Shown: positions 7,300-16,914, counted from the stretch's first letter. The stretch is 64,000 bases of DNA from Streptomyces sp. NBC_01231 (GCA_035999765.1 CP108521.1:1178001-1242000), one strand, 5' to 3'. The notes: generated by a model from the letters alone, not told the origin. Program-made: numbers and translations.

Positions 7300-9852
7300 A
7301 TGACTGGGAGCGCCGAGGACGCACATCCGACGCCGGGACGGCTGGCAACGCTGCTGATCGACGCCTCCCTGGAGGCGATCAGCACGGCCGGCGGCCACGC
7401 GGGCGGAATCTACCTGCGGTCCGGCACGCCCGGACTGCTGCGGCTGGCCGTGCTCGGCGGGCTGCCCGGCCCCCTGTTCCGGCCCTGGTGGCGGTTGCAC
7501 ACGGACAGCCCGTTCCCGGTCGCGGACGCCTACCGGCTGGGCGTCCAGGTGGTCCTGCCGAACGCCACGGAGACGATGCGCCGCTACCCCCAGTTCGCGG
7601 CCGGCCTGCCGTTCCCCTTCGGCTCCCTGTTCGTGCGGGTCGGAACGGAGGCGGCGCCGTTCGGTGTCCTCGGCGTCCTGCGTCCCTCCGTCGCGGACGC
7701 CGCCGAACTGCTGACCGCGCGGGACAGCATGGTCCGGCTGGCCCATGATCTCCAGACCGCCCTGCGCGGTCTGGAGGACCGGGGAGAGTCCGTCGTCTGG
7801 GACAGCGATCCGCTGTGCGTGCGCCCGTCCGCCACACGACTGCCCGTGGAGCGCCTCGGCCGCTTCGCGTGGGAGCCGGCGACCGCGACCGTGACCGTGG
7901 ACGAGGGCCTGCACCTCCTGCTGGGCGTGCCCCCGGACGAATTCCCGGGCACCGCCGAGGAGTTCGCGCGGGCGGTGGCGCCCTCGGACGCTCATCTGGT
8001 GCTGGCCGCGCTGCGGGGCACGGCGGCCGCCCGGCCGCCGACCCTGCCGCTGTACCTGCGGGGCGCGGACGGGGCGCTGCGGCTGATGGACCTGTGGAGC
8101 GCGGACGGCGCCGCCGACCTGTCGGGCGCGTGGGCCGGCACCGGGATCGTGAAGGGCATCGTCCTCGATCCGGGCCCCGCCGCGGTGGCCGACGCGGCGG
8201 CCGACCTCCTGCCGGACGGCGTGTTCTGCCTGGATCGGGCGGGTCTGGTCGTGTACGCGAATCCGCGCGCCGCCCAGTTGTTGCGTCGGTCCCGTATCGA
8301 GCTGCTCGGCCGGGCGCTGTGGGAGACCGTGCCGTGGTTCGACCATCCTGAGGTGGAGGACCATCTGCGCGGGGCCCTGCTGGCGCCGGACTCGGTGCAG
8401 TTCCACGTCCGGCGGCCACCGGAGCCCGACCCGGATACGGCCGCCCGGTCGTCCGAGGGCGACTGGCTGTCCCTCAGCGTGCATCCCGGCGAGGACCGGC
8501 TGACCTGCACACTCCGTCCGGCGAGCCGGGTTGCGGACCAGGTCCCCGCCGATGCCTCCCGCGACGCCGGCGTCACTGCCGGCGGAACCGGCTCCGGGGA
8601 CACCTCTTCCGCCGACACCACCGCCTCCCCGGCGCCCGCGTACCGGCCCATCGTTCTCGCCATCGCGCTCAACGAGGCGGTCACCGCCCGTCAGGTGTCC
8701 GCCGTCGTCATGCGCGAGCTGCTGCCCGCGTTCGGCGGCCGACGGCTCGCCATCTACCTGTTGCAGGACCGGCATCTGCACCTGGCCTGGGAGTCGGGCT
8801 TCCCCAAAGGGTTTCTCACCGCGTTCGAGGGGGTGGGCCTGGACGCCCGGCTGCCCGGTGTGGAGACGCTGACCACGGGCCGCCCGCTGTTCTTCGACTC
8901 GATGGAGCAGCTGACCGCGACCTACCCCGGCATCCCGCTGGACGCGACGGAGGGCGCCCGCGCCTTCCTCCCCCTGATCGCCTCCGGTCGCCCGGTCGGC
9001 TCCTGCATCCTCGGCTTCGACCGCCCGCGCGGCTTCAGCACCGAGGAACGTACGGTGCTCACCGCGCTGGCCGGGCTGATCGCCCACGCCATGGAGAAGG
9101 CCCAGCGCTACGAGACGGAGGCCGCCCTCGCCCGAGGACTCCAGCAGGCCCTGCTCCCCCGGCGGCTGTCGGCGCATCCTCAGGTGGAGACCGCCGGCCG
9201 CTATCTGCCCGGCACCCAGGGCTTGGAGGTGGGCGGTGACTGGTACGACGTCATCGAGGCGGGGGACGGTCTGGCGCTGGTCATCGGCGACGTACAGGGA
9301 CACGGAGTGCAGGCGGCGGCGACCATGGGTCAACTGCGCAGCGCGGTGCGGGCGTTCGCGCTCGGCGACCGGCCGCCGGACGAGGTGATGAGCGGCACCA
9401 ACCACCTCCTCATCGACCTCGATCCGGGGCTGTTCGCCAGCTGCTGCTACGTCCGCCTGGACCCCGCCACCGGTGCGGCCCGGGCGGCCCGCGCGGGGCA
9501 TCCGCAGCCGTTGCTGCGCCGGCCGGACGGCCGCACCGAAGTCCTGGACCTGCCGGGCGGAGTCGTGCTCGGGGTGGACCCGCGGGCCGGCTACCCGGTG
9601 GCAGACCTGCGGATGGAGCCCGACGCCGTGCTGGCGCTGTACACGGACGGGATGGTGGAAAGGCCCGGCAGCGACATCGACGACGGCATCAGCGCCCTGC
9701 GGTCGGCCCTGGCCAAGGCGGGCATGCCCGCCGGGCGGCCGGGCGGCCGGTCGCTGGCGGGCCTGGCGGACCGGCTCACCGCGACGGCCCGGCACGCCGT
9801 CGACCGCCCCGACGACATCGCCCTCCTGCTCGCCCGCCGCATCACGCGGTGA
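7300..9852 (+). CDS. Multidomain GAF/PAS sensor with SpoIIE (PP2C) phosphatase domain
   Basis: 850 residues, soluble. An N-terminal GAF-like region (about 15-150) is followed by two PAS-like regions (about 180-400), a variable linker rich in Thr/Ser, a second GAF domain (about 455-605) and a C-terminal PP2C/SpoIIE phosphatase (about 640-848). The metal-binding motifs are intact: GGDWYD (about 644), GDVQGHG, YTDGMVE (about 781) and DDIALLL. Such proteins dephosphorylate anti-anti-sigma factors in partner-switching pathways, so that a ligand sensed by GAF/PAS frees a sigma factor. The target is not encoded next to it. The ATG at 7300 has a GAGGTAGGG-type ribosome site. Confidence 0.88.
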   Translation: MTGSAEDAHPTPGRLATLLIDASLEAISTAGGHAGGIYLRSGTPGLLRLAVLGGLPGPLFRPWWRLHTDSPFPVADAYRLGVQVVLPNATETMRRYPQFAAGLPFPFGSLFVRVGTEAAPFGVLGVLRPSVADAAELLTARDSMVRLAHDLQTALRGLEDRGESVVWDSDPLCVRPSATRLPVERLGRFAWEPATATVTVDEGLHLLLGVPPDEFPGTAEEFARAVAPSDAHLVLAALRGTAAARPPTLPLYLRGADGALRLMDLWSADGAADLSGAWAGTGIVKGIVLDPGPAAVADAAADLLPDGVFCLDRAGLVVYANPRAAQLLRRSRIELLGRALWETVPWFDHPEVEDHLRGALLAPDSVQFHVRRPPEPDPDTAARSSEGDWLSLSVHPGEDRLTCTLRPASRVADQVPADASRDAGVTAGGTGSGDTSSADTTASPAPAYRPIVLAIALNEAVTARQVSAVVMRELLPAFGGRRLAIYLLQDRHLHLAWESGFPKGFLTAFEGVGLDARLPGVETLTTGRPLFFDSMEQLTATYPGIPLDATEGARAFLPLIASGRPVGSCILGFDRPRGFSTEERTVLTALAGLIAHAMEKAQRYETEAALARGLQQALLPRRLSAHPQVETAGRYLPGTQGLEVGGDWYDVIEAGDGLALVIGDVQGHGVQAAATMGQLRSAVRAFALGDRPPDEVMSGTNHLLIDLDPGLFASCCYVRLDPATGAARAARAGHPQPLLRRPDGRTEVLDLPGGVVLGVDPRAGYPVADLRMEPDAVLALYTDGMVERPGSDIDDGISALRSALAKAGMPAGRPGGRSLAGLADRLTATARHAVDRPDDIALLLARRITR

Positions 9853-9955
9853 CGGCGACGGAACGTCGTCCGGCCCTGCTGGCAACGGGAACTCGGCCTG
9901 TCACGCCGTGTGACGCCCCTCGCCTCACGGCGCGCGGCAGTGTAGACATGGGCAC

Positions 9956-12769
9956 ATGGTCCGACTCTTGGGTCGATCCGGGGCCCGGTCGACCCGCCGC
10001 CCCAGCGGTCCGCGCTCCCCCCACGCGCCAGACCGCGCCGAGGAGGTGCACAAGCACCGGGCGCGGCCGGCGCCGGGCGGCCCGCCCGCCGGGCCGCGCG
10101 GCGCCGACGGAACACGGCGGGGAACGGCCTCGGGACTGCGGGCGGCGCTGAGCGGCCGCAGCGTCGCCGGACAGGTCTTCGTCCTGCAGGTGGTGATCGT
10201 GCTGCTGCTGGTGGTGGCCGCGGTTCTCGCGCTGGTGCTGCAGGCCCGCCGCGACAGCACCAGCGAGGCGCGCAACCGCTCGGTCGCCGTCGCCCAGGCG
10301 TTCGCGAACGCGCCGGGCACCGTCGACGCGCTGCGGAGTTCCGACCCGACGGCGATCCTGCAACCGCGGGCGGAGGCGGCCCGCCGGGCCACGGACGTGG
10401 ACTTCATCGTCGTCATGAACACCGACGGTGTCCGCTACACGCATCCCAAGCCGGACCGCATCGGCAAGAAGTTCGTCGGCACCCTCGCACCCGCGCTGGC
10501 CGGACGGACCGTCACCGAGACGATCGACGGCACCATCGGACCGCTCGTACAGGCCGTGGTGCCCGTCAGGGCGGACGACGGCACGATCGTCGGCCTGGTG
10601 TCGGCGGGTATCACGACGGCCAACGTGGGCGGGGCCGCCAACCGGCAGATGCCGCTGGTGCTGGCCGCCGCCGCGGCGGGCCTCGCCCTGGCCACCGCGG
10701 GCACCGCGCTGGTGAGCCGGCGGCTGCTGCGGCAGACGCACGGCCTGGGCCCGCACGAGATGACCCGTATGTACGAGCACCACGACGCGGTGCTGCACGC
10801 GGTCCGCGAGGGCGTGCTGATCGTCGGCGTCGAGGGCACACTGCTGCTCGCCAACGACGAGGCGCACCGGCTGCTGGACCTGCCCGCCGACGCCGAGGGC
10901 CGACATGTGCGGGACCTCGGTCTGCCGTCCGACACGGCCGGCCTGCTGGCGTCCGGAGGGGTCGCCACCGACGAGGTGCACCTGGTCAAGGACCGGCTGC
11001 TGGCGATCAACCAACGGACCACGGACAGCCAGGGCGGGCCGCCCGGCACCGTCGCCACCCTGCGCGACTCCACGGAGCTGCGCGCGCTCTCCGGCCGCGC
11101 CGAGGCCGCACGGGAGCGCCTCAACATGCTGTACGACGCCGGGGTGGCGATCGGAACCAGCCTGGACGTGACCCGTACCGCCGAGGAACTCGCGGAACTG
11201 GCCGTACCGCGGTTCGCGGACTACGCCACCGTGGACCTGTTCGACACGGTGCTGAGCGGCGGCCAGCCGGACACCGGGCGCCGGCTGCACCGTACGGCGA
11301 TGAGCGGCATTCGCAAGGACGCTCCGCTGTATCCGGTGGGCGAGCAGATCCGGCTCGTCGAGTCCTCCCCGCAGGCACGCAGCCTCGGCAGCGGGCAGGC
11401 CGCGGTCGAGCCGCGGCTCAGCGAGGCCCCGGGCTGGCGGGCACAGGACCACGAACGCTCCGCCCAGGTGGTGGAGTACGGCATCCACTCGCTGATCACC
11501 GTGCCGCTGCGGGCGGGCAGCCTGGTGCTGGGGGTGGCGAGCTTCTGGCGGTCCGAGAAGCCCCAGCCGTTCGACACGGAGGAACTGGCGCTCGCCGAGG
11601 AGCTGGTGGCCCGGGCCGCCGTCTCCATCGACAACGCGCGCCGCTACACACGCGAGCACAGCATGGCGGTGACGTTGCAGCGCAGTCTGCTGCCACGCAC
11701 CCTGCCCGAGCAGAACGCCCTGGAGATCGCCTACCGCTATCTGCCGGCGCAGGCGGGCGTGGGCGGCGACTGGTTCGACGTACTGCCGTTGTCCGGCGCC
11801 CGGGTGGCGCTGGTGGTGGGTGACGTCGTCGGGCACGGGCTGCACGCGGCGGCCACGATGGGCCGGCTGCGCACGGCGGTGCACAACTTCTCCGCGCTGG
11901 ACCTGCCCCCCGAGGAACTGCTCTCCCTCCTCGACGAGTTGGTCTCCCGCATCGACCAGGACGAGATGGAGGAGGGTGACACCAGCGCCCCGGTGACCGG
12001 CGCGACCTGCCTCTACGCCGTCTACGACCCGGTGTCCCGGCTGTGCACGGTCGCCCGCGCCGGCCATCCGCCGCCCGCCGTGATCCACCCCGACGGCAGC
12101 GTGGAGTTCCCGGACGTACCGGCCGGTCCGCCGCTCGGGCTCGGCGGCCTGCCGTTCGAGACGGTCGATCTCGAACTGGCCGAGGGCAGCCGGCTCGTGC
12201 TCTACACGGACGGGCTGGTCGAGGACCGGGAGCACGACATCGACGAGGGGCTCGACATGCTGCGCGACGCGCTGGAGCGGGCCGGCCAATCTCCCGAGGA
12301 CACCTGCCGGGGCGTCCTCGACTCCCGGCTGCCGGCCAAGCCCAGCGACGACATCGCTCTGCTCGTGGCGCGCACCCGGGCTCTGGCCGCCGACCGGATC
12401 GCCGAGTGGCGGGTGCCGGCCGACCCGGCGGCCGTCTCGGAGGTACGGGCCTCGGTGAGCCGTCAGCTGACTCGATGGGACCTGGACGAGCTGACGTTCT
12501 CCACGGAGCTGATCCTGAGCGAGCTCGTCACCAACGCGATCCGCTACGGCGTCGACCCCATCCACGTCCGGGTGCTGTACGACCGCACCCTGATCTGCGA
12601 GGTCTTCGACAGCAGCAACACCTCGCCCCATCTGCGGTACGCGGCCATGACGGACGAGGGCGGACGCGGCCTGTTCCTGGTCGCGCAGCTCACCGAGCGC
12701 TGGGGCACCCGCTACACGCCCGAGGGCAAGGTCATCTGGGCCGAGCAGAACCTGCCCCCCCACCCATAA
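9956..12769 (+). CDS. Membrane sensor phosphatase: Cache-PAS-GAF-SpoIIE-HATPase
   Basis: 937 residues. A basic N-terminal tail precedes a membrane helix (about 67-90), an extracytoplasmic single-Cache/CitA-like sensor (about 95-210, containing DVDFIVVMNTDGVRYTHP) and a second helix (about 220-243). Inside the cell come PAS (about 262-360), GAF (about 385-560), a SpoIIE phosphatase with GGDWFD (about 603), GDVVGHG and YTDGLVED, and finally an RsbW-like ATPase with ELVTNAIRYG (about 857) and GGRGLFLV. It therefore combines the phosphatase and the anti-sigma kinase of a partner-switching system in one chain. The start has no clear ribosome site, so the N-terminus may be shorter. It follows the previous phosphatase by 103 bases on the same strand. 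Confidence 0.88.
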   Translation: MVRLLGRSGARSTRRPSGPRSPHAPDRAEEVHKHRARPAPGGPPAGPRGADGTRRGTASGLRAALSGRSVAGQVFVLQVVIVLLLVVAAVLALVLQARRDSTSEARNRSVAVAQAFANAPGTVDALRSSDPTAILQPRAEAARRATDVDFIVVMNTDGVRYTHPKPDRIGKKFVGTLAPALAGRTVTETIDGTIGPLVQAVVPVRADDGTIVGLVSAGITTANVGGAANRQMPLVLAAAAAGLALATAGTALVSRRLLRQTHGLGPHEMTRMYEHHDAVLHAVREGVLIVGVEGTLLLANDEAHRLLDLPADAEGRHVRDLGLPSDTAGLLASGGVATDEVHLVKDRLLAINQRTTDSQGGPPGTVATLRDSTELRALSGRAEAARERLNMLYDAGVAIGTSLDVTRTAEELAELAVPRFADYATVDLFDTVLSGGQPDTGRRLHRTAMSGIRKDAPLYPVGEQIRLVESSPQARSLGSGQAAVEPRLSEAPGWRAQDHERSAQVVEYGIHSLITVPLRAGSLVLGVASFWRSEKPQPFDTEELALAEELVARAAVSIDNARRYTREHSMAVTLQRSLLPRTLPEQNALEIAYRYLPAQAGVGGDWFDVLPLSGARVALVVGDVVGHGLHAAATMGRLRTAVHNFSALDLPPEELLSLLDELVSRIDQDEMEEGDTSAPVTGATCLYAVYDPVSRLCTVARAGHPPPAVIHPDGSVEFPDVPAGPPLGLGGLPFETVDLELAEGSRLVLYTDGLVEDREHDIDEGLDMLRDALERAGQSPEDTCRGVLDSRLPAKPSDDIALLVARTRALAADRIAEWRVPADPAAVSEVRASVSRQLTRWDLDELTFSTELILSELVTNAIRYGVDPIHVRVLYDRTLICEVFDSSNTSPHLRYAAMTDEGGRGLFLVAQLTERWGTRYTPEGKVIWAEQNLPPHP

Positions 12770-12809
12770 AGCAGCCTTATGAGCTCATAGACTGGACCCC
12801 CGTACCAAC

Positions 12810-12823
12810 TAAGGCTTGCCTTA
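12810..12823. promoter_or_regulatory. Iron-box-like palindrome upstream of ferredoxin reductase
   Basis: TAAGGC-TT-GCCTTA is a 6+6 palindrome 51 bases before the start codon, followed by TTTAGGC. Compared with the 19-bp DtxR/IdeR/DmdR consensus (TTAGGTTAGSCTAACCTAA type) the stretch 12810-12828 agrees at about 12 positions by eye. This suggests control by an iron-dependent repressor. No experimental basis is visible here. Confidence 0.5.
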
Positions 12824-12873
12824 ATTTAGGCTTCCCCTCGAGTCGATCTGTCGTCACTCGAAGGGAACTGATC

Positions 12874-14238
12874 ATGCCCCGCCCCCTGCGGGTAGCCATC
12901 GTCGGAGCCGGCCCCGCCGGGATCTACGCCGCCGACGCACTGCTCAAGTCCGACGTGGCCGCCGAACCCGGGGTGTCCATCGACCTCTTCGAGCGGATGC
13001 CGGCCCCGTTCGGGCTGATCCGTTACGGCGTCGCTCCGGACCACCCGCGCATCAAGGGCATCATCACCGCCCTCCACCAAGTGCTCGACAAGCCGCAGAT
13101 CCGTCTCTTCGGCAACGTCGACTACCCGACCGACATCAGCCTGGACGACCTGCGCGCGTTCTACGACGCCGTGATCTTCTCCACGGGCGCGACGGCCGAC
13201 CGCGAGCTGTCGATACCGGGCATCGAGCTCGACGGCTCGTACGGCGCCGCCGACTTCGTCTCCTGGTACGACGGTCACCCGGACGTGCCCCGCACCTGGC
13301 CGCTGGAGGCGGAGAAGGTCGCCGTCCTCGGTGTCGGCAACGTCGCGCTCGACGTGGCGCGCATCCTCGCCAAGACCGCGGAGGAGCTGCTGCCGACGGA
13401 GATCCCGCCGAACGTCCACGAGGGGCTCAAGGCCAACAAGGCCCTGGAGGTCCACGTGTTCGGCCGCCGCGGCCCGGCGCAGGCGAAGTTCAGCCCGCTG
13501 GAGCTGAGGGAGCTGGACCACTCCCCCAACATCGAGGTGATCGTCGACCCCGAGGACATCGACTACGACGAGGGCTCGATCGAGACCCGGCGCGGCAACA
13601 AGCAGGCCGACATGGTCGCCAAGACCCTGGAGAAATGGGCCATCCGCGACGTCGGCGACCGCCCGCACAAGCTGTTCCTGCACTTCTTCGAGTCGCCGTC
13701 GGAGATCCTCGGCGAGAACGGCGAGGTCGTCGGCCTGCGCACCGAGCGCACCGCCCTCGACGGCACCGGCAACGTCAAGGGCACCGGCGAGTTCAAGGAC
13801 TGGGACGTCACCGCCGTCTACCGCGCGGTCGGCTACCTCTCCGACAAACTGCCCAAGCTGCCCTGGGACATCGACTCGGGCACGGTCCCGGACCAGGGCG
13901 GCAGGGTCGTCCAGGAGAGCGGCGAGCACCTCCAGTCGACATACGTCACCGGCTGGATCCGGCGCGGGCCGGTGGGTCTGATCGGGCACACCAAGGGCGA
14001 CGCCAACGAGACGGTGGCCAACCTGCTGGACGACTTCGCGGGCGGCCGTCTGCACACGCCGGCGTCGCCCGCGCCGGAGGCCGTGGAGGCGTTCCTCACC
14101 GAGCGCGAGGTCCGCTTCACCACCTGGGAGGGCTGGTACCGGCTGGACGCCGCCGAGAAGGCGCTGGGCGAGCCGCAGGGCCGTGAGCGCGTGAAGCTCG
14201 TCGAGCGTGAGGACATGCTCCGAGAGAGCGGCGCGTAG
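12874..14238 (+). CDS. fprA: Ferredoxin-NADP reductase, FprA/adrenodoxin-reductase type
   Basis: 454 residues. VAIVGAGPAGIYAADALL (residues about 6-23) is the FAD-binding loop, and ERMPAPFGLIRYGVAPDHP is the signature of FprA and mitochondrial adrenodoxin reductase. VLGVGNVALDVARIL (about 150-165) is the NADP-binding loop, and TGWIRRGPVGLIGHTKGDA is the conserved C-terminal FAD contact. It transfers electrons between NADPH and a ferredoxin, for example to supply cytochromes P450 or iron-sulfur assembly. AAGGGA precedes the ATG at good spacing. The palindrome upstream hints at iron regulation, and a strong terminator follows 26 bases after the stop, so it is probably a single-gene unit. Confidence 0.92.
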   Translation: MPRPLRVAIVGAGPAGIYAADALLKSDVAAEPGVSIDLFERMPAPFGLIRYGVAPDHPRIKGIITALHQVLDKPQIRLFGNVDYPTDISLDDLRAFYDAVIFSTGATADRELSIPGIELDGSYGAADFVSWYDGHPDVPRTWPLEAEKVAVLGVGNVALDVARILAKTAEELLPTEIPPNVHEGLKANKALEVHVFGRRGPAQAKFSPLELRELDHSPNIEVIVDPEDIDYDEGSIETRRGNKQADMVAKTLEKWAIRDVGDRPHKLFLHFFESPSEILGENGEVVGLRTERTALDGTGNVKGTGEFKDWDVTAVYRAVGYLSDKLPKLPWDIDSGTVPDQGGRVVQESGEHLQSTYVTGWIRRGPVGLIGHTKGDANETVANLLDDFAGGRLHTPASPAPEAVEAFLTEREVRFTTWEGWYRLDAAEKALGEPQGRERVKLVEREDMLRESGA

Positions 14239-14827
14239 GACGCGTGAGCCGTCACGGGTGACACCGACGGGGCCGGGGGATCTGATCCTCCGGCCCCGTC
14301 GTTCGTGCGGCCCCGTCGTTCGTGACAGCGCCGGACGCCCGCCGGGATGCTCGGCTCACCTGGCTTCGGCGTCGACGCCACCGGTCCGCCCGCCGCCACG
14401 CGTCAACGTGCGCAGGTCGCGGCCCTACCCGTGACCGGGCTCGGGCGAACAGGGCCCGCCCCGATGCGGATGGTGGACGGGCCCTGTTCGGTGAGCCATT
14501 GTGCGGCGCCCGTCCGGTGCGGGGCAGGAGTGAACGCCCACCGACCGGAGCGGCTGCCACGCACCCCGCACGTGCGGCGCGCGCCCCGGGTGCGGGTGGG
14601 TGGGCGAGGGTTCGACAGGTGTCTGCGGCAGCGCCGGGCCGACGTGGGCCGGCCCCGGCGGCGATCGCCGACCTGATGCCCTCTGCCCGCCACCACACCG
14701 TCGCAGACGGGACGCCCCGGCGGCGCGGCACGGCCGCACGTGGCCGAAACACGCCGCATGGCGCCCGGCCAGAGGGGCAACCGGGACACGTCAAAGCGTT
14801 ACCTCCCGACTTGAGAGGGTGTGTGCG
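14239..14827. other. 589-base intergenic region with two strong hairpins, no gene seen
   Basis: Between fprA and the lipoprotein I find no open frame with a credible start site. The region holds the fprA terminator (14265-14301) and a second perfect inverted repeat, CGAACAGGGCCCG at 14446-14458 with 14478-14490, separated by 19 bases. The remainder is GC-rich and unremarkable. A short non-coding RNA ending at the second hairpin is possible but unsupported. Confidence 0.5.
14265..14301 (+). terminator. Strong 17-bp hairpin after fprA
   Basis: Bases 14265-14281 pair with 14285-14301 (one G-U pair) around a three-base loop; the arms begin CGACGGGGCCGG. Its position just after the fprA stop marks it as the terminator. 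Confidence 0.85.
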
Positions 14828-15709
14828 GTGTCCAGGACGCGTTTAGGAAGTGCCGTCGCCGTGGTGATGCTCGTCGCGGGGACGGCCGGTTGCGGCGGGA
14901 CGGACGACTCGGCCGACGCGGCGGGCAGTCAGTCGAGCAGGCCGGAGAAGACGGACGACACGCACGTCGTTCGTGCGGCCTACGACCGGACCAGGTCGGC
15001 GGACACGGCGAAGCTGACCGTCTCCACCAAGGCCGTGGCCGGCGGGCAGAGCGTCACCGCCCAGGGCACCGGCGCGGTGGACCTCGCCGAGGGCGACAGC
15101 CGGATGACCCTCACCTCGCAGGGCAGCCGGATCGAGCAACGGGTCGTCGACGGGATCATCTACCAGAAGCCGCCCGCCGGGCAGCGCGGGACGCTGCCCC
15201 AGGGCAAGGCCTGGATGAAGATCGACCCGGCGCGGCTGCCACGCTCCGGATCCGGCGACTCACGGGTGAGCGACCCGGTGGAGCCGTTCGGAGGCGTCGA
15301 GAAACTCGGCTCCGGCAAGGTGACCAAGGTCGGTAAGGAGACGGTGAACGGCACCCGGACCACCCACTATCGAGTGAACATCGACGTGTCGACACTGGCG
15401 CGGGGCGACCGCGGTCAGGCGCAGGAGCTGCGCAGGCAGCTGGGTACGTCGTCGATCCCGGTGGACCTGTGGCTCGACGAGGAGGGGCGACTACGGCAGG
15501 AGACCGTACGCCTCGCCCTGCGGCCGCTGCGGGACAGCTCGCCGACGGACCGTGAGGACACCCGCGTGACCAGCACGACGACCCTGCGGTTCGACGACTT
15601 CGGCACCCGGGTCGGCGTGGAGGCACCGCCCTCGGCCCAGACTGCCGACGTGACCGCCGAGCTCGCCGACGCGGCGAAGTCCGTGCAGAAGTCGCCACAG
15701 GCCGGCTGA
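14828..15709 (+). CDS. Lipoprotein, LppX/LprG-like
   Basis: 293 residues from the GTG at 14828, which has GAGAGGG eight bases upstream; an earlier in-frame GTG at 14819 overlaps that site. The signal peptide ends VVMLVAGTAGC, a lipobox with the modified cysteine at residue 22 (Thr at -3 is slightly unusual). The rest alternates short beta strands (AKLTVSTKAV, MTLTSQGSRIEQRVVDG, TTHYRVNIDVSTLA) and ends in strands around DVTAELADAAK. This resembles the open beta-barrel of LppX/LprG/LolA lipoproteins, which carry lipids in the cell envelope. Family membership is an inference from pattern; the ligand is unknown. Confidence 0.75.
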   Translation: MSRTRLGSAVAVVMLVAGTAGCGGTDDSADAAGSQSSRPEKTDDTHVVRAAYDRTRSADTAKLTVSTKAVAGGQSVTAQGTGAVDLAEGDSRMTLTSQGSRIEQRVVDGIIYQKPPAGQRGTLPQGKAWMKIDPARLPRSGSGDSRVSDPVEPFGGVEKLGSGKVTKVGKETVNGTRTTHYRVNIDVSTLARGDRGQAQELRRQLGTSSIPVDLWLDEEGRLRQETVRLALRPLRDSSPTDREDTRVTSTTTLRFDDFGTRVGVEAPPSAQTADVTAELADAAKSVQKSPQAG

Positions 15710-15807
15710 GCGTCCGCCGGTCTTCCTCGGGGACCCCGGGTGATCGTCGACTCGGGCCGGCGGCGATACTGAAAGGCGCACGTGCCCCTCCGCCACCAGA
15801 TGGACTC

Positions 15808-16914
15808 ATGCCGATCTCCTCCGCCGTCCGTCCCACCCCTCCGACGGTGTGGCTGGCCCGAGGCCGCCACACAGGACCCGACCCGCTGGACGTCGTCCGC
15901 CGCAATCTGCAACGACTCAAGGACGCGGGCACCATCGACGACTTCCTGGAGCCGTCCGAGGCCGAGGACGCCCCGAAGCCGGTCTTCGAAGCGCGCTGGC
16001 GGGTTCCCGAAGGGGTGACCGTGCGGGCCGCACTGACGGTCCTGCCCATGGCCGACACCGAAGCGGACACCGGATCGGAGTGGGTGCTGGCGGCGGAGGC
16101 GGAACATCCGTGGGACCAGCGGTGGCCCTCCCCCGCGACCGTGTTCTGGCCCGACGCACCGGACGCCGTCTGGGACCACGACATCCCCACCGGGCTGCGT
16201 CTGCGGGACGCCAACCGCCTCCCCGAGGACGACAAGGCCATGCGCCGGCTGTTCCGGGACGCGGTGCGCGGCAGCTGGAACATCCACGTCGTCGTGCACG
16301 AGGCGATGACCCCGGACGAACGCGGTCGGCGGGCCCTGGCCCCGCTGCTTCCCGACGGCCTGCGGCACCGGGTGGTCGAGCACCGCGCCGCCCCGCAGCA
16401 GCTGCGGGCCGTCAACTGGGCCCTGAAGGAGGCCGGCGTGCAGGTGCCGCGGGGCGGCGCGGTGGTCCTTCCCGCAGCGCCGGGCAAAACCGACCACGCC
16501 AAGGACGAGTTCGCCGTACGCAGTGTGTTCCTCGACGGTTCGGAGCCCTCGGACCTGGTCGACGCGCTGACCCGGTTCGCGGCGTCGTCGAGGCCGCTGC
16601 CGGACGGGGGCGAGGACGCGGTGACCGCGCTGCGGGAGCAGTGGCATCTGCTGACCGTGGAGGAGGAGCTCGTCCGCCAGCGGGAGCTCGTCGCCATGTA
16701 CGCCGACGCGCTGGACGCCATGACGAAGTCCCGGGACCTGTACCGGGAGGCCGCCGAACGGGCCCACGAGGCGCTGACCGCGTACCGCGAGACCGCGGCC
16801 GCCCTGCCCGAGCCACCGCAACCGCCCGCCACGCCGGCCGCGTCCCCGCTCCAGCAGCTGAGCCGCACCTTGGAACGCCTCAAGGGCACCACGAGGACGC
16901 GGGACACGCCCTAG
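15808..16914 (+). CDS. Conserved hypothetical protein with C-terminal coiled coil
   Basis: 368 residues, no signal peptide or membrane segment. The N-terminal part contains GRHTGPDPLDVVRRNLQRLK; the middle carries alternating acidic and tryptophan-rich segments. From about residue 265 to 325 a long helix with heptad-like spacing (WHLLTVEEELVRQRELVAMY) suggests a coiled coil, before a proline-rich tail and a final basic helix. I do not recognise the family. It stands alone between a lipoprotein and a convergent membrane protein, and nothing nearby reveals its role. Confidence 0.65.
   Translation: MPISSAVRPTPPTVWLARGRHTGPDPLDVVRRNLQRLKDAGTIDDFLEPSEAEDAPKPVFEARWRVPEGVTVRAALTVLPMADTEADTGSEWVLAAEAEHPWDQRWPSPATVFWPDAPDAVWDHDIPTGLRLRDANRLPEDDKAMRRLFRDAVRGSWNIHVVVHEAMTPDERGRRALAPLLPDGLRHRVVEHRAAPQQLRAVNWALKEAGVQVPRGGAVVLPAAPGKTDHAKDEFAVRSVFLDGSEPSDLVDALTRFAASSRPLPDGGEDAVTALREQWHLLTVEEELVRQRELVAMYADALDAMTKSRDLYREAAERAHEALTAYRETAAALPEPPQPPATPAASPLQQLSRTLERLKGTTRTRDTP

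Noticed and set aside
7054..9885. A 943-codon minus-strand frame opposite the SpoIIE phosphatase
   Set aside because: It is low in hydrophobic residues, has no motif, and mirrors the codon pattern of the real plus-strand gene, a common artefact at this GC content.
9842..12763. A 973-codon frame opposite the Cache-SpoIIE protein
   Set aside because: Same artefact: His/Gln/Arg-rich shadow without domains, while the plus strand encodes a full set of recognised domains.
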